Below, piece after piece: positions 51,014 to 60,860 of a DNA stretch of 64,000 nt. Under the pieces are notes generated by a model, which did not search any database, was not told the origin of the DNA, and was given only the letters and a program-made list of their open reading frames with translations. The stretch is from Pseudescherichia sp031998825. GTDB lineage: Bacteria > Pseudomonadota > Gammaproteobacteria > Enterobacterales > Enterobacteriaceae. Location: positions 1 through 64,000 of the forward strand of contig NZ_DAMACX010000001.1 of NCBI RefSeq assembly GCF_031998825.1. Direction: 5' to 3'. Positions within the stretch are counted from its first letter, which is position 1, and each line of letters opens with the position of its first letter. The position numbers and the translations under genes are program-made.

Positions 51014-52048
51014 TTGACACGTCTAACCCTGGCGTTAGATGTCATGGGGGGCGATTTTGGCCCTTCCGTGACGGTGCCTGCAGCATTGCAGGCACTGCAT
51101 TCTAACCCTCAGCTCACACTTCTGTTAGTCGGTCATCCCGACGCTATCACGCCATTACTTGCCAAAGCCGATTTTGATCAGCGCTCGCGCCTGCAGGTTA
51201 TTCCTGCTGAGTCGGTTATTGCCAGTGATGTCCGTCCCGCCCAGGCCGTGCGCAACAGCCGCGGTAGCTCTATGCGCATGGCGCTGGAGCTGGTCAAAGA
51301 GGGGCGCGCCGAGGCCTGCGTCAGCGCAGGCAATACCGGGGCGCTGATGGGGCTGGCTAAGCTGCTGCTTAAGCCCATTGAAGGTATTGAACGTCCGGCG
51401 CTGATGACGGTGTTGCCGCATCAGCAGAAGGGCAGAACCGTGGTGCTGGATCTCGGCGCTAACGTTGACTGTGACAGTACCATGCTGGTGCAGTTTGCCA
51501 TTATGGGATCGGTAATGGCTGAAGAGGTCATTGGTATTGAACATCCGCGCGTGGCGCTACTCAATATCGGTGAAGAAGAGGTTAAGGGCCTCGACAGCAT
51601 CCGCGACGCGTCGGCGCTGCTAAAATCGATCCCATCGATCAACTATATTGGCTATCTTGAAGCTAATGAGCTGCTCACCGGCAAAACGGACGTGCTGGTC
51701 TGTGATGGCTTCACCGGCAACGTGACGTTGAAGACAATGGAAGGCATGGTCAGAATGTTCCTGTCGTTGCTGAAATCACAGGGCGAGGGCAAAAAACGGT
51801 CGTGGTGGCTGCTTTTATTAAAGCGTTGGTTACAAAAAAGCCTGACAAGGCGATTCAGTCACCTCAACCCCGACCAGTATAATGGTGCCTGTCTGTTAGG
51901 ATTGCGCGGCACGGTGATTAAGAGTCATGGTGCCGCCAATCAGCGCGCGTTTGCTGTCGCGATTGAACAGGCAGTGCAGGCGGTGCAGCGGCATGTCCCC
52001 GAACGGATTGCCGCTCGCCTGGAATCTGTGTTACCGGAAAAAGACTGA
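51014..52048 (+). CDS. plsX: Phosphate acyltransferase PlsX
   Basis: Makes acyl-phosphate from acyl-ACP for phospholipid synthesis. It has 344 residues and starts with TTG (MTRLTLALDVMGGDFGPSVT), the weak start matching the conserved family N-terminus. Motifs SAGNTGALMGLAKLLLKPIE and DGFTGNVTLKTMEG are intact. E. coli PlsX (356) carries a longer C-terminal tail; here the protein ends LESVLPEKD. Confidence 0.96.
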   Translation: MTRLTLALDVMGGDFGPSVTVPAALQALHSNPQLTLLLVGHPDAITPLLAKADFDQRSRLQVIPAESVIASDVRPAQAVRNSRGSSMRMALELVKEGRAEACVSAGNTGALMGLAKLLLKPIEGIERPALMTVLPHQQKGRTVVLDLGANVDCDSTMLVQFAIMGSVMAEEVIGIEHPRVALLNIGEEEVKGLDSIRDASALLKSIPSINYIGYLEANELLTGKTDVLVCDGFTGNVTLKTMEGMVRMFLSLLKSQGEGKKRSWWLLLLKRWLQKSLTRRFSHLNPDQYNGACLLGLRGTVIKSHGAANQRAFAVAIEQAVQAVQRHVPERIAARLESVLPEKD

Positions 52049-52054
52049 GCGTAT

Positions 52055-53008
52055 ATGTATACGAAGATTAGTGGTACCGGCAGCTACCTGCCCGAGCAAG
52101 TGCGAACCAACGCCGATTTAGAAAAAATGGTCGATACCTCTGACGAGTGGATTGTTACCCGCACAGGTATCCGTGAGCGTCGCATTGCTGCCACGGATGA
52201 AACCGTGGCAACCATGGGTTTTGAAGCCGCTAAGCGCGCCATCGAGATGGCGGGCATCGATAAAAACGATATCGGCCTGATCATCGTTGCCACCACCTCG
52301 GCGACCCATGCGTTTCCAAGTGCGGCCTGCCAGGTGCAGAACCTGCTGGAGATCAAAGGCTGCCCGGCGTTTGACGTTGCTGCCGCCTGCGCAGGCTTTA
52401 CCTATGCCCTGAGCATTGCCGATCAGTATGTTAAAAGCGGTGCGGTGAAGCATGCGCTGGTAATTGGTTCTGACGTGCTGGCCCGCACCTGCGATCCTGC
52501 CGATCGTGGAACGATCATTATCTTCGGTGACGGCGCGGGCGCGGCGGTGCTGAGCGCATCCGAAGAGCAGGGGATCATCTCTACCCACCTGCATGCAGAC
52601 GGTAGCTACGGTGAGCTGCTGACCCTGCCGAACCTCGATCGCGTCAAGGCGGACAACCCAACCTACCTGACCATGACCGGTAATGAAGTCTTTAAAGTGG
52701 CGGTGACCGAGCTGGCGCACATCGTTGAAGAGACGCTGACCGCCAATAACATCGACCGTTCCGAGCTGGACTGGCTGGTGCCGCACCAGGCGAACCTGCG
52801 CATTATCAGCGCGACGGCGAGAAAGCTGGGCATGGACATGGATAAAGTGGTGGTAACCCTTGATCGTCACGGCAATACCTCTGCGGCATCGGTGCCTTGT
52901 GCGCTGGATGAAGCGGTGCGCGACGGACGTATCAAGCCGGGTCAGCTGGTGCTGCTTGAGGCCTTCGGCGGCGGTTTCACCTGGGGCTCTGCGCTAGTTC
53001 GTTTCTAG
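52055..53008 (+). CDS. fabH: Beta-ketoacyl-ACP synthase III FabH
   Basis: Condenses acetyl-CoA with malonyl-ACP to start fatty-acid synthesis. It has 317 residues, as in E. coli. The catalytic Cys112 (DVAAACAG), His in VPHQANLRI and Asn in HGNTSAAS form the expected triad. Starts six bases after plsX. Confidence 0.97.
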   Translation: MYTKISGTGSYLPEQVRTNADLEKMVDTSDEWIVTRTGIRERRIAATDETVATMGFEAAKRAIEMAGIDKNDIGLIIVATTSATHAFPSAACQVQNLLEIKGCPAFDVAAACAGFTYALSIADQYVKSGAVKHALVIGSDVLARTCDPADRGTIIIFGDGAGAAVLSASEEQGIISTHLHADGSYGELLTLPNLDRVKADNPTYLTMTGNEVFKVAVTELAHIVEETLTANNIDRSELDWLVPHQANLRIISATARKLGMDMDKVVVTLDRHGNTSAASVPCALDEAVRDGRIKPGQLVLLEAFGGGFTWGSALVRF

Positions 53009-53025
53009 TATTAAGGATAAATAAG

Positions 53026-53955
53026 ATGACGCAATTTGCTTTTGTCTTCCCGGGACAGGGTTCTCAGACCGTGGGTATGCTCGCCGATGTGGCAGCACAG
53101 TTTCCGCTGGTGGAAGAGACGTTCCGTGAAGCTTCTGCGGCGCTGGGCTATGACCTGTGGGCGCTGGCCCAGCAGGGTCCAGCAGAAGAGCTGAACAAAA
53201 CCTGGCAGACCCAGCCAGCGCTGCTGACGGCCTCCGTTGCGCTGTGGCGCGTCTGGCAGCAGCAGGGCGGCAAAACCCCGGCGCTGATGGCAGGCCATAG
53301 CCTGGGCGAATACTCCGCGCTGGTTTGCGCTGGCGTGATCGATTTCGCCGATGCCGTGCGCCTGGTTGAGCTGCGCGGCAAATTTATGCAGGAAGCGGTA
53401 CCGGAAGGCACTGGCGGCATGTCGGCCATTATCGGCCTTGACGATGCGGCCATTGCCAAAGCCTGTGAAGAGGCTGCTGAAGGCCAGATTGTCTCGCCGG
53501 TGAACTTCAACTCGCCGGGCCAGGTGGTGATCGCCGGGCATAAAGAGGCGGTTGAGCGTGCTGGTGCGGCCTGTAAAGCGGCGGGTGCCAAGCGCGCGCT
53601 GCCGCTGCCGGTGAGCGTGCCTTCCCACTGCGCGCTGATGAAGCCGGCAGCCGAGAAGCTGGCCGCCGAGCTGGAAAAAATCACCTTCAACGCCCCGGCT
53701 ATTCCGGTGGTGAACAACGTTGATGTGAAGTGCGAAACCTCGCCGGAAGCGATCCGCGATGCGCTGGTTCGCCAGCTCTACAGTCCGGTACAGTGGACGA
53801 AGAGCGTAGAATTTATGGCTTCCCAGGGCGTAGAGCACCTGTATGAAGCCGGTCCGGGCAAAGTGCTGACTGGCCTGACCAAACGTATTGTTGACACCCT
53901 GACCGCCTCGGCCATTAACGAGCCTGCGGCACTGTCAGCGGCGCTTGAGCAATAA
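53026..53955 (+). CDS. fabD: Malonyl-CoA:ACP transacylase FabD
   Basis: A 309-residue transacylase that loads malonyl groups onto ACP. The nucleophile Ser92 is in GHSLGEYSAL, His in VPSHCALMKPA, and the start FVFPGQGSQTVGM is conserved. Length equals E. coli FabD. Spaced 17 bp from fabH and fabG. Confidence 0.97.
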   Translation: MTQFAFVFPGQGSQTVGMLADVAAQFPLVEETFREASAALGYDLWALAQQGPAEELNKTWQTQPALLTASVALWRVWQQQGGKTPALMAGHSLGEYSALVCAGVIDFADAVRLVELRGKFMQEAVPEGTGGMSAIIGLDDAAIAKACEEAAEGQIVSPVNFNSPGQVVIAGHKEAVERAGAACKAAGAKRALPLPVSVPSHCALMKPAAEKLAAELEKITFNAPAIPVVNNVDVKCETSPEAIRDALVRQLYSPVQWTKSVEFMASQGVEHLYEAGPGKVLTGLTKRIVDTLTASAINEPAALSAALEQ

Positions 53956-53972
53956 ACAAGGAACCCAAAACC

Positions 53973-54707
53973 ATGAGTTTTGAAGGAAAGATCGCACTGG
54001 TTACCGGTGCAAGCCGTGGCATTGGCCGCGCAATCGCTGAAACCCTCGTTGCCCGTGGCGCGAAGGTGATCGGTACCGCGACCAGCGAAAGCGGCGCACA
54101 GGCCATCAGCGACTATTTAGGTGCAAACGGCAAAGGTTTACAGTTAAACGTGACCGATCCTGCATCTATTGAATCCGTGCTGGAAAATATCCGTGCAGAG
54201 TTTGGCGAAGTGGACATTCTGGTAAATAATGCCGGGATTACCCGTGACAACCTGTTAATGCGGATGAAAGACGACGAGTGGAACGATATCATCGAAACCA
54301 ACCTCTCTTCTGTTTTCCGCCTGTCAAAAGCGGTAATGCGGGCTATGATGAAGAAGCGTCATGGTCGCATTATCACTATCGGTTCTGTGGTGGGTACCAT
54401 GGGAAATGCTGGTCAGGCTAACTACGCTGCGGCGAAAGCAGGCCTGATCGGTTTCAGTAAGTCGCTGGCGCGTGAAGTCGCGTCCCGTGGCATTACTGTA
54501 AACGTTGTTGCTCCGGGCTTTATTGAAACGGACATGACGCGTGCGCTGACTGAAGATCAGCGTGCGGGTACGCTGGCGGCAGTTCCGGCGGGTCGCTTAG
54601 GCGAACCAAAGGAGATCGCCAGTGCGGTTGCATTCTTAGCCTCTGACGAGGCGGGTTACATCACTGGTGAGACCCTGCACGTCAACGGCGGAATGTATAT
54701 GGTTTAA
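53973..54707 (+). CDS. fabG: 3-oxoacyl-ACP reductase FabG
   Basis: A 244-residue short-chain dehydrogenase that reduces beta-ketoacyl-ACP with NADPH. TGASRGIGRAIAE is the cofactor motif and the Ser-Tyr-Lys active site is in GSVVGTMGNAGQANYAAAKA. Same length as in E. coli. The 178 bp after it carry the acpP promoter region. Confidence 0.97.
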   Translation: MSFEGKIALVTGASRGIGRAIAETLVARGAKVIGTATSESGAQAISDYLGANGKGLQLNVTDPASIESVLENIRAEFGEVDILVNNAGITRDNLLMRMKDDEWNDIIETNLSSVFRLSKAVMRAMMKKRHGRIITIGSVVGTMGNAGQANYAAAKAGLIGFSKSLAREVASRGITVNVVAPGFIETDMTRALTEDQRAGTLAAVPAGRLGEPKEIASAVAFLASDEAGYITGETLHVNGGMYMV

Positions 54708-54885
54708 CCACGTTATTTCCTAAAGCACTATATGGGAATAATTTTATTTGCGTTATTAGGGCAAAAGGCCTCAGAATAGCGCAAAATCGTGGTAGGACCT
54801 GCCGGGATTTAGTTGCAAATTTTTCAACATTTTATACACTACGAAAACCATCGCGAAAGCGAGTTTTGATAGGAAATTTAAGAGT

Positions 54886-55125
54886 ATGAGCACCACTATC
54901 GAAGAACGCGTTAAGAAAATTATTGGCGAGCAGCTGGGCGTTAAGCAGGAAGAAGTAACTAACAATGCTTCTTTCGTTGACGATCTGGGCGCGGATTCTC
55001 TTGACACCGTTGAGCTGGTAATGGCTCTGGAAGAAGAGTTTGATACTGAGATTCCGGACGAAGAAGCTGAGAAAATCACTACCGTTCAGGCTGCCATTGA
55101 TTACATCAACGGTCACCAGGCGTAA
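54886..55125 (+). CDS. acpP: Acyl carrier protein
   Basis: A 79-residue acidic carrier with the phosphopantetheine serine at position 38 in GADSLDTVELVMALEEEFD. E. coli AcpP has 78 residues; one extra threonine follows Ser2 (MSTTIEERV). Codon use is typical of a highly expressed gene. A perfect hairpin terminator-like element follows. Confidence 0.98.
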   Translation: MSTTIEERVKKIIGEQLGVKQEEVTNNASFVDDLGADSLDTVELVMALEEEFDTEIPDEEAEKITTVQAAIDYINGHQA

Positions 55126-55136
55126 GTGAACATCTC

Positions 55137-55170
55137 CAGGCGGTCATTCGACCGCCTGAGTTTTATCTTT
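55137..55170 (+). terminator. acpP terminator/attenuator
   Basis: CAGGCGGTC and GACCGCCTG pair around ATTC and are followed by AGTTTTATCTTTTT. It lies between acpP and fabF and probably explains the high acpP-to-fabF ratio. Confidence 0.75.
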
Positions 55171-55213
55171 TTCTCCCACGAATCTCTTTTTTATCCCTCC
55201 CTGGAGGACAAAC

Positions 55214-56455
55214 GTGTCTAAGCGTCGTGTAGTTGTGACCGGACTTGGCATGTTGTCTCCTGTCGGCAATACCGTAGAGTCTACCTGGAGTGCTCTCCTT
55301 GCCGGTCAGAGTGGCATCAGCCTGATCGACCATTTCGATACTAGCGCCTATGCAACAAAATTTGCTGGCTTAGTAAAGGATTTTAACTGTGATGACATTA
55401 TCTCGCGCAAAGAGCAGCGCAAGATGGATGCCTTCATTCAATATGGAGTTGTTGCGGGCTGGCAGGCCATGCAGGATTCTGGCCTTGAGGTTACTCCAGA
55501 GAACGCTCACCGTATCGGGGCCGCTATCGGTTCAGGTATCGGCGGTCTTGGCCTGATCGAAGAGAACCACGCCTCGCTGGTCAACGGCGGTCCGCGTAAA
55601 ATCAGCCCGTTCTTTGTGCCCTCCACCATCGTCAACATGGTAGCCGGTCACCTGACGATTATGCTTGGCCTGCAGGGCCCGAGCATCTCTATCGCCACGG
55701 CCTGTACCTCTGGCGTGCACAATATCGGCCATGCGGCGCGTATTATCGCCTACGGCGATGCTGACGCCATGCTGGCAGGCGGCGCTGAAAAAGCCAGTAC
55801 CCCGCTTGGCGTGGGCGGCTTTGGCGCAGCGCGTGCGCTCTCAACCCGTAACGACAATCCGCAGGCGGCAAGCCGTCCGTGGGATAAAGATCGTGACGGC
55901 TTTGTGCTGGGCGACGGCGCGGGTATGGTCATGCTGGAAGAGTATGAGCATGCGAAAAAACGCGGCGCGAAAATCTATGCCGAACTGGTTGGCTTTGGTA
56001 TGAGCAGCGATGCCTACCACATGACCTCACCGCCGGAAAACGGCGCGGGCGCGGCGCTGGCTATGGTCAACGCGCTGCGTGATGCCCAGCTGGATCCGGC
56101 GAAGATTGGCTACGTTAACGCCCACGGCACCTCGACGCCAGCTGGCGATAAGGCCGAATCCCAGGCGGTTAAATCCGTGTTTGGCGAAGCGGCAAGCCGT
56201 GTGATGGTCAGCTCCACCAAATCCATGACCGGTCACCTGCTGGGCGCGGCGGGCGCGGTAGAGTCTATCTACTCGATCCTGGCCCTGCGCGATCAGGCGA
56301 TCCCGCCAACCATCAACCTGGATAACCCGGATGAGGGTTGCGATCTGGACTACGTTCCGCATGTCGCACGCCAGGTAAGCAATCTGGAGTACACTCTGTG
56401 TAACTCCTTTGGCTTCGGTGGTACCAACGGCTCGCTGATCTTCAAACGGATCTAA
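55214..56455 (+). CDS. fabF: Beta-ketoacyl-ACP synthase II FabF
   Basis: A 413-residue elongating condensing enzyme, starting at GTG after a TGGAGGAC ribosome site. Catalytic Cys164 (ATACTSGVHNIG) and the two histidines in NAHGTSTPAGD and KSMTGHLLGAAG are present. Same length as in E. coli. In E. coli it controls temperature-dependent cis-vaccenate content. Confidence 0.97.
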   Translation: MSKRRVVVTGLGMLSPVGNTVESTWSALLAGQSGISLIDHFDTSAYATKFAGLVKDFNCDDIISRKEQRKMDAFIQYGVVAGWQAMQDSGLEVTPENAHRIGAAIGSGIGGLGLIEENHASLVNGGPRKISPFFVPSTIVNMVAGHLTIMLGLQGPSISIATACTSGVHNIGHAARIIAYGDADAMLAGGAEKASTPLGVGGFGAARALSTRNDNPQAASRPWDKDRDGFVLGDGAGMVMLEEYEHAKKRGAKIYAELVGFGMSSDAYHMTSPPENGAGAALAMVNALRDAQLDPAKIGYVNAHGTSTPAGDKAESQAVKSVFGEAASRVMVSSTKSMTGHLLGAAGAVESIYSILALRDQAIPPTINLDNPDEGCDLDYVPHVARQVSNLEYTLCNSFGFGGTNGSLIFKRI

Positions 56456-56585
56456 CGCCGTATGACCGGGTGGCCTTTGCGCTGCCCGGTCTGCTCCGCA
56501 CGTTTTCCCTTTCAATTCAGCTTTCTCCGCTTGTCCTGCGCTACGCATCCTGCCAGACTACCCGGTCACTGACACAGGAGCCGCT

Positions 56586-57401
56586 ATGTTCTTGATAAAT
56601 GGCTGCCAACAGCAGACGCTGGCGGCAAACGACAGGGCAGTACAGTTTGGTGACGGCTGCTTTACCACCGCCCGGATCCAGACCGGCCAGGTTCAGCTGC
56701 TCCCGGCACATCTTGCGCGGCTGCGTGAGGCCTGTGAGCGTCTGCTGCTGCCCTTTCACGACTGGACCCTCCTCGAGCAGGAGATGGTCACTCTGGCGAG
56801 TCAACAGCAGACCGGCGTGCTAAAGGTGATTATCAGCCGGGGCGCAGGCGGGCGCGGCTACAGCGCTACGGGCTGCGAGACGCCGACGCGTATTCTAAGC
56901 CTTTCGGCGCAGCCTGCGCACTACGATCGCTGGCGGCAGGAGGGGATTACCCTTACGCTCAGCCCGGTCCGGCTCGGACGTAATCCTCATCTTGCAGGAA
57001 TTAAGCATCTCAATCGCCTGGAACAGGTGCTGATCCGTACTCATCTTGAGCAGACGGCAGGGGACGAAGCGCTGGTTCTTGACAGCGATGGGTTGCTTAC
57101 GGAATGCTGTGCCGCGAATTTATTCTGGCGGAAAGGCGCGACGGTATTTACGCCGCGTCTTGACCATGCAGGCGTGAAGGGCATTATGCGCAGGTTTATT
57201 ATCGATCGGCTGGCTGCATCTGAGTTTAGCTTCGCCGAAGTGGCTGCGCGGCCAAAGGCGCTGGCAGATGCCGATGAGGTGCTGATCTGCAATGCGCTGA
57301 TGCCGGTTGTGCCGGTTAACGCCTGTGACGAGTGGGGTTGGACCTCCCGCGAGTTGTATACCTTTTTATCCCCCCTTTGTGAGCGTGCGATGTCGTCATG
57401 A
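56586..57401 (+). CDS. pabC: Aminodeoxychorismate lyase PabC
   Basis: A 271-residue fold-type IV PLP enzyme (269 in E. coli) that releases p-aminobenzoate from aminodeoxychorismate in folate synthesis. The PLP lysine is Lys140 in HLAGIKHLNRLEQVL. Its stop overlaps the mltG start by four bases (ATGA). Confidence 0.95.
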   Translation: MFLINGCQQQTLAANDRAVQFGDGCFTTARIQTGQVQLLPAHLARLREACERLLLPFHDWTLLEQEMVTLASQQQTGVLKVIISRGAGGRGYSATGCETPTRILSLSAQPAHYDRWRQEGITLTLSPVRLGRNPHLAGIKHLNRLEQVLIRTHLEQTAGDEALVLDSDGLLTECCAANLFWRKGATVFTPRLDHAGVKGIMRRFIIDRLAASEFSFAEVAARPKALADADEVLICNALMPVVPVNACDEWGWTSRELYTFLSPLCERAMSS

Positions 57402-58420
57402 AGAAAATGCTTCGTTTTGTTTTACTCCTGCTGGTGGTGCTGGGCATTACCGCGGGTGCAGGTTACTGGAAGGTTCGCCAGCTGGCGGAGAGCAAGCTGC
57501 TGATCAAGGCAGAGACGATCTTTACCCTGAAGGCAGGCACTGGCCGACAGGCGCTGGGAACCCAGCTCTACAGTGAGAAGATTATCAATCGCCCCCGCGT
57601 CTTCCAGTGGCTGCTGCGCGTGGAGCCGGATCTCTCCCACTTCAAGGCCGGGACCTATCGCTTTACCCCGGATATGACGGTGCGTGACATGCTGCGGCTG
57701 CTGGAGAGCGGCAAAGAGGCGCAGTTCCCGCTGCGTCTGGTAGAGGGGATGCGTCTTAGCGACTACCTGAAGCAGCTCCGGGACGCACCCTATATTCAGC
57801 ATACGCTGAAGGATGACAGCTACGCCACGGTGGCCGAGGTGCTCAAGTTTGACCATCCTGAATGGATCGAAGGCTGGTTCTGGCCCGATACCTGGCTCTA
57901 CACAGCGAACACTACCGATGTGACAATGCTCAAGCGCGCCCACGACAAGATGGTCGCTGCGGTCAATAACGCCTGGGAAGGGCGAACCGAGGGCCTGCCG
58001 TACAAGGATCAGAACCAGCTGGTCACCATGGCCTCAATCATTGAAAAAGAGACGGCGGTTGCCAGCGAGCGGGACCAGGTTGCCTCGGTCTTTATTAACC
58101 GCCTGCGTACCGGTATGCGCCTGCAAACCGATCCCACCGTGATCTACGGGATGGGGGAGAGCTACAACGGTAAAATCAGCCGTAGCGATCTGGAGACGCC
58201 AACGGCGTATAATACCTACACCATCAGCGGCCTGCCGCCGGGACCGATTGCCATCCCGAGCGATGCGTCGCTGCGCGCTGCCGCACATCCGGCGAAAACG
58301 CCGTATCTCTATTTTGTCGCTGACGGCAAAGGGGGGCATAACTTTACCACCAACCTCGTCAGCCACAATCGCGCGGTGCAGGACTATCTGAAAGTGCTTA
58401 AGGAAAAAAATGGCCAGTAA
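57398..58420 (+). CDS. mltG: Endolytic murein transglycosylase MltG
   Basis: A 340-residue inner-membrane protein (yceG) with one N-terminal span (LRFVLLLLVVLGITAGAGYW) and a periplasmic YceG domain. The catalytic glutamate lies in MASIIEKETAVASERD. It cuts nascent glycan strands, probably setting their length. Length equals E. coli MltG. Overlaps both pabC and tmk. Confidence 0.96.
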   Translation: MKKMLRFVLLLLVVLGITAGAGYWKVRQLAESKLLIKAETIFTLKAGTGRQALGTQLYSEKIINRPRVFQWLLRVEPDLSHFKAGTYRFTPDMTVRDMLRLLESGKEAQFPLRLVEGMRLSDYLKQLRDAPYIQHTLKDDSYATVAEVLKFDHPEWIEGWFWPDTWLYTANTTDVTMLKRAHDKMVAAVNNAWEGRTEGLPYKDQNQLVTMASIIEKETAVASERDQVASVFINRLRTGMRLQTDPTVIYGMGESYNGKISRSDLETPTAYNTYTISGLPPGPIAIPSDASLRAAAHPAKTPYLYFVADGKGGHNFTTNLVSHNRAVQDYLKVLKEKNGQ

Positions 58421-59051
58421 ATACATCGTTATCGAAGGGCTGGAAGGGGCCGGAAAGACCACCGCCCGCGATACCGTCGTGGAGACGCTGACCCAGCTCG
58501 GCGTAGGCGAGATGATCTTCACTCGCGAGCCCGGCGGCACGCAGCTCGCTGAGAAGCTGCGCAGCCTGGTTCTGGATATCAAATCCGTAGGCGATGAGGT
58601 CATCACTGACAAAGCCGAAGTGCTGATGTTCTATGCTGCCCGTGTCCAGCTGGTGGAGACGGTCATCAAGCCCGCGCTGGCCCGAGGCTGCTGGGTGATT
58701 GGCGATCGCCACGATCTCTCAACTCAGGCTTACCAGGGCGGCGGACGCGGCATTGATGCATGTATGCTGGCTACGCTGCGCGATACCGTATTAGGCGATT
58801 TCCGTCCGGATCTGACGCTTTACCTCGACGTGGAGCCGGAAGTAGGCCTGAAACGCGCCCGCGCCCGGGGCGAGCTGGACCGCATCGAGCAGGAGTCCTA
58901 TGACTTCTTCCATCGCGCCCGCGCCCGTTATCTGGCGCTTGCCGCGGCCGATCCGCGGATCAAAACCATCGACGCCACTCGTTCCCTCGAGGAGGTGATG
59001 AGCGACATTCGCCAGACGGTCACCGCCTGGGTGCGGGAGCAGGGCGCATGA
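58410..59051 (+). CDS. tmk: Thymidylate kinase
   Basis: A 213-residue kinase converting dTMP to dTDP. The P-loop GLEGAGKTT is near residue 8, the DR(H/Y) motif is GDRHDLSTQAYQGGGRG, and the LID region RARARGELDRIEQE carries the arginines of the type II enzymes. It overlaps mltG by 11 bases and holB by four. Confidence 0.97.
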   Translation: MASKYIVIEGLEGAGKTTARDTVVETLTQLGVGEMIFTREPGGTQLAEKLRSLVLDIKSVGDEVITDKAEVLMFYAARVQLVETVIKPALARGCWVIGDRHDLSTQAYQGGGRGIDACMLATLRDTVLGDFRPDLTLYLDVEPEVGLKRARARGELDRIEQESYDFFHRARARYLALAAADPRIKTIDATRSLEEVMSDIRQTVTAWVREQGA

Positions 59052-60052
59052 AATGGTATCCATGGTTACGCCCCGATTTTGAACGTCTGGTTGCCAGCTA
59101 TCAGGCCGGACGCGGACACCATGCGCTACTGATCCACGCTCTGCCCGGAATGGGCGATGAGGCATTAATCTACGCCCTGACGCGTTATCTGCTCTGCCAG
59201 CAGCCTGACGGACATAAAAGCTGCGGTCGCTGCCGCGGCTGTCAGCTGATGCAGGCGGGAACCCATCCGGATTACTACCTGCTGGAGCCAGAGAAGGGCA
59301 AAAGCACGCTGGGCATCGACGCGGTGCGCGAGGTCAGCGAAAAGCTCTACGAACATGCGCGCCTGGGCGGGGCGAAGGTGGTTTGGGTTAGCGACGCGGC
59401 CCGGCTGACCGAGGCCGCCGCCAACGCGCTGCTGAAAACCCTGGAGGAGCCGCCAGCTAATACCTGGTTCTTCCTCGCCTGTCGCGAACCTGCCCGTCTG
59501 CTGGCGACTCTGCGCAGCCGCTGCCGTCTGCATCACCTTGCGCCACCGGACGAGCGTTACGCCTGTGCCTGGCTGGCGCGTGAGGTTCAGACGTCGTCCG
59601 AGGCGATCCTGACGGCTTTGCGCCTCTGCGGCGGTGCGCCGGGCACGGCGCAAATTATGCTCGCTACCGATGCCTGGGCGCAGCGTCAGGCGCTGTGTGC
59701 CGCAGTAGATGCGGCGCTGACCAGCAGCGACTGGCTCTCTCTGCTGCCTGCGCTGAACCATGACAGCGTCGCCGATCGCCTGCACTGGCTGGCTTCGCTC
59801 TATCTCGACGCCATGAAAATCCAGCAAGGAGCGACGCTGCTTAGCAACGCCGATGCCCATCCGCTGGTGATCCGACTGGCTAAAATTATCGCGCCTGCCC
59901 GGTTGCGCGTTATCTTAGCGGCGATCTTTACCTGCCGGGAGCAGCTGTTGGCCGTGACCAGCGTCAATCGCGAACTGCTGTTAACCGATTTACTCCTGAG
60001 CCAGGAGCACTGGCTGCAACCCGACGCCGTGCTGCCTGTATCCCATCTTTAA
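59048..60052 (+). CDS. holB: DNA polymerase III subunit delta prime
   Basis: A 334-residue clamp-loader subunit, same length as E. coli HolB. The zinc-binding cysteines are in CQQPDGHKSCGRCRGCQLMQ; the P-loop is degenerate as expected for delta prime (ALPGMGDEAL), while the SRC-type arginine motif is LRSRCRLHHL. Co-transcribed with tmk and ycfH. Confidence 0.96.
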   Translation: MKWYPWLRPDFERLVASYQAGRGHHALLIHALPGMGDEALIYALTRYLLCQQPDGHKSCGRCRGCQLMQAGTHPDYYLLEPEKGKSTLGIDAVREVSEKLYEHARLGGAKVVWVSDAARLTEAAANALLKTLEEPPANTWFFLACREPARLLATLRSRCRLHHLAPPDERYACAWLAREVQTSSEAILTALRLCGGAPGTAQIMLATDAWAQRQALCAAVDAALTSSDWLSLLPALNHDSVADRLHWLASLYLDAMKIQQGATLLSNADAHPLVIRLAKIIAPARLRVILAAIFTCREQLLAVTSVNRELLLTDLLLSQEHWLQPDAVLPVSHL

Positions 60053-60062
60053 GAGAGACATT

Positions 60063-60860
60063 ATGTTTTTAGTCGACTCCCACTGCCATCTCGATGGCCT
60101 TGATTATCAATCTCTGCACCGGGACGTGGACGACGTGCTGGCGAAAGCCGCTGCCCGCGACGTTAAGTTCTGCCTCGCCGTGGCCACCACATTGCCGGGC
60201 TACCGCGCCATGCGTGAGCTGGTGGGCAATCGTGACAACGTCGCGTTCTCCTGCGGCGTACATCCGCTCAATCAGGACGAGGTGTATGACGTCGAGGAGC
60301 TACGTATCCTGGCGGCAGAAGAGGGCGTCGTCGCTATGGGCGAGACGGGGCTGGACTACTTCTATACCCCGGAAACCAAACCCATCCAGCAGGAGTCGTT
60401 TCGCAACCATATCCGCATTGGCCGCGAGCTGAACAAGCCGGTGATTGTCCATACCCGCGATGCCCGCGAAGATACGCTGGCGATTCTGACCGAGGAAAAG
60501 GTGACGGATTGCGGTGGCGTACTACACTGTTTCACAGAAGACAGAGAAACGGCAGGTAAGCTGCTGGATATGGGCTTCTATATTTCGTTCTCTGGCATTG
60601 TTACGTTCCGTAACGCTGAACAGCTGCGCGACGCTGCACGCTATGTGCCGCTGGACAGAATGCTGGTAGAGACGGATTCACCCTATCTGGCACCGGTACC
60701 GCACCGGGGCAAAGAGAACCAGCCCGCAATGACCCGCGACGTGGCGGAGTATATGGCGGTGCTGAAAGGCGTATCGCTGGACGAGCTGGCGCAGCAGACC
60801 ACGCAAAACTTCGCCACGCTGTTCCACATTGACCCCGCGCGCCTGTTATCCCGCCCATAA
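60063..60860 (+). CDS. ycfH: TatD-family metal-dependent hydrolase YcfH
   Basis: A 265-residue TatD-type deoxyribonuclease-like protein, with metal ligands in VDSHCHLDGL, a glutamate in AMGETGLDYFY and histidines in VIVHTRDARED and GVLHCFTED. Same length as the E. coli protein; the substrate is not established. Ten bases after holB. Confidence 0.95.
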   Translation: MFLVDSHCHLDGLDYQSLHRDVDDVLAKAAARDVKFCLAVATTLPGYRAMRELVGNRDNVAFSCGVHPLNQDEVYDVEELRILAAEEGVVAMGETGLDYFYTPETKPIQQESFRNHIRIGRELNKPVIVHTRDAREDTLAILTEEKVTDCGGVLHCFTEDRETAGKLLDMGFYISFSGIVTFRNAEQLRDAARYVPLDRMLVETDSPYLAPVPHRGKENQPAMTRDVAEYMAVLKGVSLDELAQQTTQNFATLFHIDPARLLSRP

